Both the position numbers and the translations under genes were made by a program. DNA of 64,000 bases from Mixophyes australis (Eukaryota; Chordata; Amphibia; Anura; Limnodynastidae), in contig JAVHZZ010000002.1 of NCBI GenBank assembly GCA_036250195.1, forward strand, positions 66,780,205 to 66,844,204, read 5' to 3'. How positions within the stretch are numbered: position 1 is the first letter of the stretch; every line of letters starts with the position of its first letter. This document shows, piece by piece, positions 56,703 through 64,000 of this stretch. Under the pieces are notes generated by a model. The model was not told where the DNA came from, did no database searches, and saw only the letters and a list, made by a program, of their open reading frames with translations.

Positions 56703-56960
56703 GCCCTTATTCATTAATGAAAGAAACACAAGAGGAACTTTGCCCAAACCAGCCTATGTTTTGTTTTTTTCAAGGGCAAGTATTAGGATAGTATTTAGCT
56801 AATAAGTAAAGTAATGGTTTGTTTTCATGTAACACACAAACACTTGATAGCTTGATTTTTACTTTGTTGTTCAAACGTGATCTACTACACGCTCTACCAC
56901 AATGATCTGTCACAGAATCTGTCCTCATATTTTAGATGTATCTCCCTCTCAAATGCATCT
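56703..56960. mobile_element. MITE family A fragment
   Basis: GGCCCTTATTCATTAATGAA, then GTAACACACAAACACTTGAT, GATCTACTACACGCTCTACC and TATCTCCCTCTCAAATGCAT follow the order of the right half of the 61232-61452 piece. Confidence 0.5.
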
Positions 56961-57300
56961 TTGTTAGGGCAAAGTGCATTTTTAATTTATTACAATGTTT
57001 TACTTTCAAAAAGGATTGTGGCCCACAGGTCACATTCACATTATTATGTGTATGCTAACATCTATAACTATGAATGGCCTAAGACTCGGAGGGAGGTGGG
57101 TTGATTTGGAGGGGACAGGCTCCTTTGAGGTAAATGTAACTATTTTTATTTTGTTTTAAAACATTATTTTTTCTTCCTCTATGGCTTGTATGTTATGTTA
57201 TGTACAAAAAACTATGCAGATCATAATCCAGAATCACGGTGGCTTAGTGGCTAGCAATTCTGCCGTACAGCACTCGGGTCATGAGTTTAATCTCAACCAT

Positions 57301-59098
57301 GCCCTTCTCTGTCTCAACTTTGTGCCCTTGAATAAGGGAAACAAGTTAACCAAACAGGAACTTTGAACCTTTGCCAAACCCTGTTGTGATCCATGAAAAA
57401 TAAAGCTTAATTTATGTGATAAATGTACAATCATTATTTGCAAAAGTGACATAAATACATGTTTGATCATTACATTGTAAAAGACACACCCACAATTTTT
57501 TTTATATACAAATGTAAAATAGGCAACAACATAGGATGAATGGTGTGTAGGAGAAGAGTGTGTTCAACAGTGTTCAAAGCAGCAGAGAGTTACAGGAGAA
57601 TGAGTATTGCAAAAATAAAAAATGAGTATTTATTTACAAACACAATTGCAGTAATAAAATGAAACACAAAATAAAACAAACTGTAGATACAAACTCTGCA
57701 TGTTGGTTTTATCCCATTGGTTAGAGTTGTGTTGCAAGGCAGGTCATGATGAAACCCATAATGACTGTCTTCTTTATCTGTTTAAAATATTAGAGAAAAA
57801 GAGATCAACCTTAGACCATTTGGAAAAAACAAAAAAATTACTTGACTGTGTGTACTTTGTACACACCTGTACTTTCAAGCTGCAAAATCTACATTTTCTG
57901 ATGCCTTAACTCTAACACAGGTCCCCCAATGACCTAAAAGGAATAACATTGTTAACTATAGATACTTACATGCTTACAAAGGCAACTCCTTCATATCTTG
58001 AGCTTCCTCCATGAAATGATCCTTGCCCCACCTCCTCTGTGCTCCTGCTGACAGTTGGGTCATAAGGTCTGTTAGAATAAATTACAAACATTTAGCTATT
58101 TACTAAAATGGTGTCTGTTTCTCACTTATCCTCAAAAATGAAAGAGAAGGTAAGGTATCATCAATAGAAAACATTGATAAATCAGTGCCTTAAAAACAAT
58201 AGACAACACTTACTTTATGTACTTTACCTGGGAAGAATAGAACATTCATATAGTGAGTCATAAATATATAATTAGCACAGACTATGCTTGATTACTAAAT
58301 ATTTTTCAGGTGAGGCAAATATGTTCCTGCTAAGGCCTGGTGGTATCTCAATGAAAGCCTGCTAAGGCTTGGTGGTATCTCAATGAAAGCATTTCAGTTG
58401 GTCTATTTTAACCTAAACTCTAACAATCAAGCTTCATCATTATTTTTATAAGGACTGTTGCTATAAAACTCACATCTGAAAATCTCAGCAGGGGCAGAGG
58501 CAGCCCTCACAGCATGATTACAAAATTTCAGATTTCAAAGGTAAACATTTTTTAATGTCCAAACAGTCTGGTGCATGCATTTGCATATGTTTTAAAAAAT
58601 GAAACAGGCCTTTACTTTCATTAGCAAAAAACAATTGTATTTTTAGGATGTTAGAGCATTTTAAAAGTGTCATATAAACCATATTAGAAAAAGATTTTAC
58701 CTTGCATAACCATACCAGAAAACTTCAGTATAGAGTCCTAACCAACTTCAAGTGTCCATGAAACAGTCTTTTATAGTGGATTGTAATAAGACAAGCATTT
58801 GCTGGTGTATGGCCCACTGTGGTATCAGATGATGAGATCTGAAGCTTGGTCTATGCAACACTGGTTACGGAAATCTGTTGTTTAGTTATATACTGATTAA
58901 AATATGTTTGCGTTTATTTCTGATTGTGAATTATTCTGAGATGCATTTGCATAGACTTTCTTATTTAACTTTTTATAAAACAAAACATGATCCTTCATGT
59001 CTGTTACTAAGAAGGTGTATGCAATTGTTCATTTAATTATGCTCATTAACACTTTAGGTTGCCACTAGTGTCTGTGTTGTGTTGTATGTTTGTTACAA
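57301..59098. other. Interior of the large element, nothing coding
   Basis: AT-rich. CCTGCTAAGGC...GGTGGTATCTCAATGAAAG occurs twice in tandem (58328-58389). No domain in any open frame. Confidence 0.45.
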
Positions 59099-59211
59099 TA
59101 TCATCATCATCATCACCATTTATTTATATAGCATCACTAATTCTGCTGTGCTGTACAGAGAACTCATTCACATCAGTCCCTGCCCCATTGGAGCTTACAG
59201 TCTAATTTCCC

Positions 59212-59252
<41 letters not shown>

Positions 59253-59453
59253 CTATGGTCATTTTTTTGTTAGAAGCCAATTAACCTACCAGTATGTTTT
59301 TGGAGTGTGGAAGTAAACTGGAGCACCCAGAGGAAACCCACACAAACACGGGGAGAACATAAAAACTCCTCACAGATAAGACATTATGGAATTAAACTCA
59401 TAACCACAGTGCTGTAAGGAAGAAGTGCTAACCACTAAGCCACCGTGCTGCCT
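59099..59453 (-). mobile_element. tRNA-headed SINE with L2-type tail (full length)
   Basis: Minus strand: GGCAGCACGGTGGCTTAGTG head with A box, a decayed B box (GAGTTTAATTC), GGAGTTTTTATGTTCTCCCC, CACTCCAAAAACATACTGGT, a (GT)n tract, GTAAGCTCCAATGGGGCAGG, then the L2-like tail CAGCAGAATTAGTGATGC, TATATAAATAAATGGTGATG and (ATG)n. Same family as 40772-41081. Confidence 0.85.
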
Positions 59454-61452
59454 CAATATGAACTATAACTTAGTAGTTAGACAATCCAGTTGCCAACGTA
59501 GGGTCATGGTTCAATTTCAGAGTCATGCCTGTATCAGTGTGGACTTTGTATATCCCCATGTTTCTGTGGGTTTACTCCAACATGTCACTTATAGAAGAGT
59601 ATGCTAGTATGTGTTGATGTTTCCTCTGTCTATAGAGTATTGTATTGTGCATGTATATAGATGATTGTGAATTACCAGCTGTTAAATTTGCAGCCATAGT
59701 TATTTATAATTCAAAATTACACATGACACATTTTTCATGTCGGACAACAAGAGAATGTGTGTGTGTAATTCTTTATTGTTTATCCTTAAACCTTCATGTT
59801 GGCAGTAGTGCCTGTGTTGTGTTGTATGTGTTTTTGGAGCACTATAAGCTTGGTTTATGGTTTATATATTCACATTTATTTTTACCTAATAGGACTTTCA
59901 AACATGGTGCTTGACATTCTAGTCTATACAATGTGTGTAATGCTCAATCAGCATGTTTCCTTAGTGGAGAGACAATCCAGTTTTCATCAGTGGGGCCATA
60001 AGTTCAATTCCTGACCCATTTTGTGGAATATGCCTATATTGCATGTTGATATTTGTGTGGCACTACAACACAGACAAGCAGCTGTTGCAAATAAAGTGAA
60101 TACAAACAAATAGCTTTTTTTGTTGTTGTTGTTTTTATCCACAAATAAAAGCAAAAAACATCTAAGTACCCCAAAAAAGGCAAAAAATGACAAACAAATT
60201 AGTGCAACTATTATTATTACTATTATTACATTATACATCAATGATTTCCCATACCAAATTAATTAAAATATGCATCTACCAATATTTTAGGGCTATTAAT
60301 TATTGACATTAATAAAAAATATAAAAGAAAAAAGTTTTTTATGAGAGAAATTCATGCTCAGCTTTTCGTTCTAGTCTATATCATTTTTTCCACTTGCACG
60401 TTGGCTTAGTGGTTAGACAGTCCACCTTTCAACAGTGGGGTCCTGAGTTCGAATCTTCACTCACGGTCTTTTCTCTGTGGAATTTATATATCCTCCCCAT
60501 GTTTGTGTGGATTTCCTATGTGTCCTCTTATGGAAGAGTACGTATGGTTTAATTTTGCACAATTTTAACAAATTAAGCAGTTATGTCTTTCATTTATATT
60601 ACCGTATTATAAACCATTTTTTAAAAATATCAAAAAAGGTATAAGCTAACTATTACATATTACACATCAACCTCTTTACATTGCAATATATTACAACTGT
60701 GCATCCACCATGGTTGTTTTTAAAAAATAGTACATTGTTTAATGTTTGATATTAATATAAAATTAAATTAAAGAAAAAAAATTGAGTAAAATGTATTAAG
60801 ATGTATGTTTTGCATGTTTAGTTGTGAGTGTTTTAAATGAACGATGCTTTTTGAACAGTTTAGGGATGTTATTCAGCACTGCTGCTATCGCTGTTTTGGA
60901 CTTAAACATGACGCAGAGCTTCCTTAAGTGTAAGCAAGAAGTTAAGAAAAACGCTAAGCATTTCTACTTATCTGGAGGTTAACGCCTACTCTTCTTAAGT
61001 CAGTACAATCTCCTCCCATTCTCCGCCAATTGCCCTCCCTTTCTCAATACTTTTTTCTTAAATGTTGGGAGAACTTCTTAAGTGTAGTTAAGAAGGATTT
61101 TCATCTTAATTTAAGAAATTCTTAACTTAGATAGCAGATTTTCCTACTTATCTCCCGTTTCTGCTTATGCTCAGAGAATATTTTCTTAAGAACCTCAAAA
61201 AATGGCAGATGAGATCAGTAATGAATCAGGCACTATTTTATTATTTTGCACATAATGAAAATACTGTCTACTTTTTCATATAGCACACACATATTTGATA
61301 GCTTATTTGTACACTGAAGTTTAAAGTTGATCTAGGACATGCCCTACCCCAACTATAAATCTGTCCCTACATTTTAAATTTACCTCCCCCTCCAATGCAA
61401 CGTGTTTTTTCCTTACTTACTTTATCTTAATTTTCCTTAATAAATCAGACCC

Positions 61453-62228
61453 AATTACCATTATGCTTTCTTTTAAGGCTTGAAAGAGCTGATGTTTTGT
61501 TCAATTTACAAATTTTGCCATGAAATGGATTAACAATTTTGCTCTGCCACTGGCACACACATACACACACAAACATCATAAACGTATTTTAGTATTTTGC
61601 TTAACTAATGCTTTAACTATGCCTTAGAGGTATTATTTAATTATTAAACATGGCAGGCTACAGAGTAATAAACAGTTTACACTAACTGAAGTATAAGTAG
61701 TACAATTATTTTTAGTACTGGTACCACTTTTCATTGTACAGTAGCATTATACCTCTGCCTACCAGAGAGAAATCTAGAGAGTGAACCCTAGTCTAATAGG
61801 GATGCAAATTAAATAATTTAATATTCACTAATTATTAATATTATTATTTGAAGTTGGTTGCATTGTTGTCTGCTGCAGGCTCAGATTGATCCAAGCTCTA
61901 GACCTTCTCTTCAACCCGCTTCCCAACTCAGAATGATGACCATTAACATGAGGGAATGGTATATGCAGATTTCATAGGAAAGTGATGTTTTGTCTCGCTC
62001 TCAGATCTCAGATGAGCAGGAAATTCCAATTAAATTCAAGTGTCAATTTGAAATGGTAAAACGCATAAAGGTCAGATTCAATAGAACCAGAACCACACAT
62101 CTCTGGTGATAATAATTTTCATATTAAATAAGCTTGCTTTTTAGATTTAACATTTTAAAGTTTAAAATTAGTGAGTGCAATTATCTAGAAATCCATGCAG
62201 CTCCAATGCATGCAGTGGCAAATATAAA
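61453..62228. other. Intergenic sequence
   Basis: No gene or repeat recognised. Confidence 0.5.
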
Positions 62229-63443
62229 GGGCCTGATTCATTAAGTAACACAAATGCTGATACGTGTTGTATTTTGTGTAAAATTAATCATGCCCAGAAT
62301 CAGGCGATACGTTAGTGAACACAGCAAAATCCAAATCCTCTTCAAGCGCAAAGGACACTTACTACAGCCTATGATTTCAGAGGCAGAACAGGGAGGGGAA
62401 TGGGCATATACATATAGTCAATCTACAGTAAAGGCGTGGCAAGTTCTAGCGCACACAGCAACATCCGATTGAAGCTTTAGGCATCTTAAAGGTACATTTA
62501 TTTCTGCTGTATCACTTGTACCAGCTACAGATCGAGTGTAAGTGTCGATTACTTGTGATGATGGTCGTTTATGCATTGCTAGGACATGTGATTGCAATCT
62601 GTAAAAATGCATTTTATATACAGTAGACATTCTTTACCTACTAATAAATGTTTTTTATGTTGGGGAAAATGGGAGGCATCTTGACACATAGTTTGGTTGT
62701 TAGGACTAGGGCTGTGTTTTGTGTTATTGCAGCTAGCACTAGTATTGGAAGAACATACTAGACCAGTAGACAGCATTGTAGGTGGGCTGTCTTGTGGCAT
62801 TCTGCGTCTAGATGCCGATCCCGGGAATGCAGTCGACCATCAGGAGGAGGCTACAATTACCCAGTGAGAATCATCTTTCCATTTCATCTTTCTCTCTTGG
62901 TGGGGGTTCTCACCAGTACATCAGGGAGTGGGATATTTGGGCAGAATACTTCCCTGTCCCGAATAGCCATAGTCCTATGCCCAGGCCCAGAGCAAATCGA
63001 GGTGTTGGAGATAGGGGTAGAGTGCAGAGTCTCTGCTCCTGGCCGTCAACTCATACACCCACTTCCTACCACTTTGTATCCATACCCTTCAGTAATGTGT
63101 TGTGGTTTCTTCCTAGACTGAAAAGGTGTGGAGCCATGCTGAGGGATCCATACGAGTGGTAGGTGGACCAGTCGTGACGAAGGTAAAACCTTTTTGTGTG
63201 TTTGTACATTCCCTGAATTAGTTACATAAAAATATTAATAATTATAGTATTAACAGGTGTAAATGTATTTAATATATTTATTATATGCGTCCTGATGACA
63301 CTTTATATTGCACATATGCATTGTTCGTATTCAGCAGTGTGTTGTGTCTTGTACTTGAACACAGGCAAACGTGTGTAAAATTTCTGTCCTTTTTAATAAG
63401 AGCAAATTGTGTTCACTTTTGCGTTCCTTGATGAATCAGGCTC
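62229..63443 (+). mobile_element. DNA transposon with GGGCCTGATTCAT ends
   Basis: The left end GGGCCTGATTCATTAAGTAA and right end TTCCTTGATGAATCAGGCTC are inverted repeats. A shorter, split relative is at 32291-32398 with 41082-41449. Open frames at 62792-63162 (109 and 116 codons, overlapping) have no recognisable domain, though AEYFPVPNSHSPMPRPRANR could be a chance reading. Superfamily uncertain. Confidence 0.65.
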
Positions 63444-63481
63444 TGTATTTCATATTTGCTACATAAAAAGTTAATAAACAA

Positions 63482-64000
63482 GGGGCGTGGTCTGGACACC
63501 ATAGCTGCAGGACGTGCACCATATCAGCTCCGGTACAGCACTTCCCCAAAACTCACTTTTGGAGCTTCTAAAACCCGTTTCTGACTGCAAACTGGTCTTC
63601 TCAGCTCTTTGACTGTGCTGGCTAGATCCAAACATAGAGACTGAGCTGCGGCCTGCCTCCCCGCCAACCCGACGGAACTCACACCGTTTTGCCTGAAATC
63701 CTCCCTGAAACATTTTCAGCCCGCAAGCCTTACATTAAAAGATTGACCCATCGGGCTCATCTGGTCAGCTGTCCTGTGTCCCTGAAGACCGCGAGCTCCG
63801 CCGCAATGAAAAACCGGAAGTGCCGTTGTGCCGAACTTCCAGTCGGCTACAGAGGAGTCCTCTTCGGAAGGGATTAGGGGCGCCAGGTCCCGGCGCTTTC
63901 TGGAGCCTTCGCTGCCTCCTATCAGCTGTTACCGCTGGTCGCGGGTGTCCAGCGCTGTGCGGCCCGGGTTATATGGGTGGAGACAGCAGGAGCCATTAAC
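63482..64000 (+). other. GC-rich sequence, possible 5' end of another L1/Tx1-like LINE
   Basis: Begins GGGGCGTGGTCTGGACACC and stays GC- and CpG-rich to the window end, in the style of L1/Tx1 5' UTRs. No ORF1 is reached within the window, so this is a suggestion only. Confidence 0.35.

Larger units (their letters stand above)
56390..60475. repeat. Dispersed tRNA-like (A box/B box) SINE heads
   Basis: Degenerate heads like the SINE at 59099-59453 occur at 56397-56452 (minus), 56614-56680, 57240-57300, 59466-59540, 59957-60012 and 60402-60460 (plus). Each has an A-box-like TNNCTTAGTGG and, ~45 nt on, a B-box-like ATGAGTTNNATNC or GAGTTCGAATC. Most are followed by CxTGTGTGGA/TGTGGACTTTG-like text and lack the L2 tail. 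I do not call any a functional tRNA. Confidence 0.55.
55818..61231. mobile_element. Large non-autonomous DNA element inserted in the MITE
   Basis: The ends GGGCCTGAATCATTACTGAT (55819) and GATCAGTAATGAATCAGGC (61213-61231) are 19-20-bp inverted repeats with one or two mismatches. Subterminal regions on both sides are rich in CTTAAG/TTAAGAAG motifs (55980-56035; 60930-61195). About 5.4 kb with no transposase-like open frame. It contains several tRNA-like SINE heads, one full SINE and a MITE A fragment. The terminal GGGCCTGA resembles MITE family A, so both may use the same transposase. TSD unresolved. Confidence 0.65.
55719..61452. mobile_element. MITE family A copy split by a 5.4-kb insertion
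   Basis: The left half (55719-55817: GGCCTGATTCATTAAGGAAA ... GCAAGGGGTGCAAATTA) and right half (61232-61452: TTATTTTGCACATAATG ... TTTTCCTTAATAAATCAGAC CC) are colinear with the intact copies at 25251-25571 and 19718-19911. The break falls between GCAAATTA and TATTATTTTGCACAT. Confidence 0.7.

Noticed and set aside
60402..60460. tRNA gene
   Set aside because: It has an A-box-like and a good B-box-like motif, but no foldable acceptor stem, and relatives are SINE heads, so it is a SINE-derived pseudo-promoter.
62792..63162. Overlapping 109- and 116-codon open frames
   Set aside because: No recognisable domain, in a DNA transposon interior, and two frames open at once over a GC-richer stretch; not enough to call a gene.

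Overview
The window is transposon-dense vertebrate DNA. I found no host protein-coding gene, rRNA, functional tRNA gene or CRISPR array. The mix of chromodomain Ty3/Gypsy (Tf1/sushi type) elements, an L2 LINE with a matching tRNA-headed SINE, an L1/Tx1-type LINE, Tc1 and very many hAT-like non-autonomous elements fits an amphibian, most likely a frog. That is inference from repeat content; a fish is less likely but not excluded.

Layout. 1-1089: 3' end of a hAT element (copy A) made mostly of a 79-bp minisatellite. 2322-5205: complete hAT element (copy B) with 8-bp target-site duplication (TSD) ATATGAAT and an internally deleted transposase. 5.2-11.5 kb: palindromic MITE pieces, a hAT element filled with a ~30-bp minisatellite (8279-9502), TA microsatellites. 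11567-21404: a decayed minus-strand Gypsy element (element 2). A complete plus-strand Gypsy element (element 1, 12572-17923, TSD CTACC) is nested in its pol 3' end, and a MITE lies in its reverse transcriptase. 21.4-26.7 kb: hAT pieces, including a 1.9-kb hAT element with a ~33-bp minisatellite (22551-24482), and MITEs. 26.9-28.5 kb: 5'-truncated L2 LINE. 29643-29840: near-perfect fold-back MITE. 32407-40763: an 8.36-kb relative of copy B (copy C, TSD ATTTTTAT), about half of it a 46/48-bp satellite. It sits beside a SINE, and both lie inside an older DNA transposon. 43117-43500: hAT MITE. 44.8-51.8 kb: decayed minus-strand L1/Tx1-like LINE. 52925-53564: solo LTR. 54.7-55.3 kb: Tc1 fragment. 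55.7-61.5 kb: a MITE split by a ~5.4-kb insertion carrying several degenerate tRNA-like SINE heads. 62229-63443: another DNA transposon. 63.48 kb to the end: GC-rich sequence, possibly a LINE 5' region.

The elements form a stratigraphy of nested insertions. Two themes stand out. First, at least three separate hAT-type families carry their own internal minisatellite, and in one family the array differs from about 3.5 to about 85 units between two copies in this window. Second, Gypsy element 1 keeps readable replication signals: a self-priming primer-binding site (11 nt complementary to a site inside its LTR), a G-GGA-AAC gag-pol slippery heptamer, a polypurine tract and a chromodomain, although its coding frames are broken. 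All coding sequences seen here are transposon pseudogenes.
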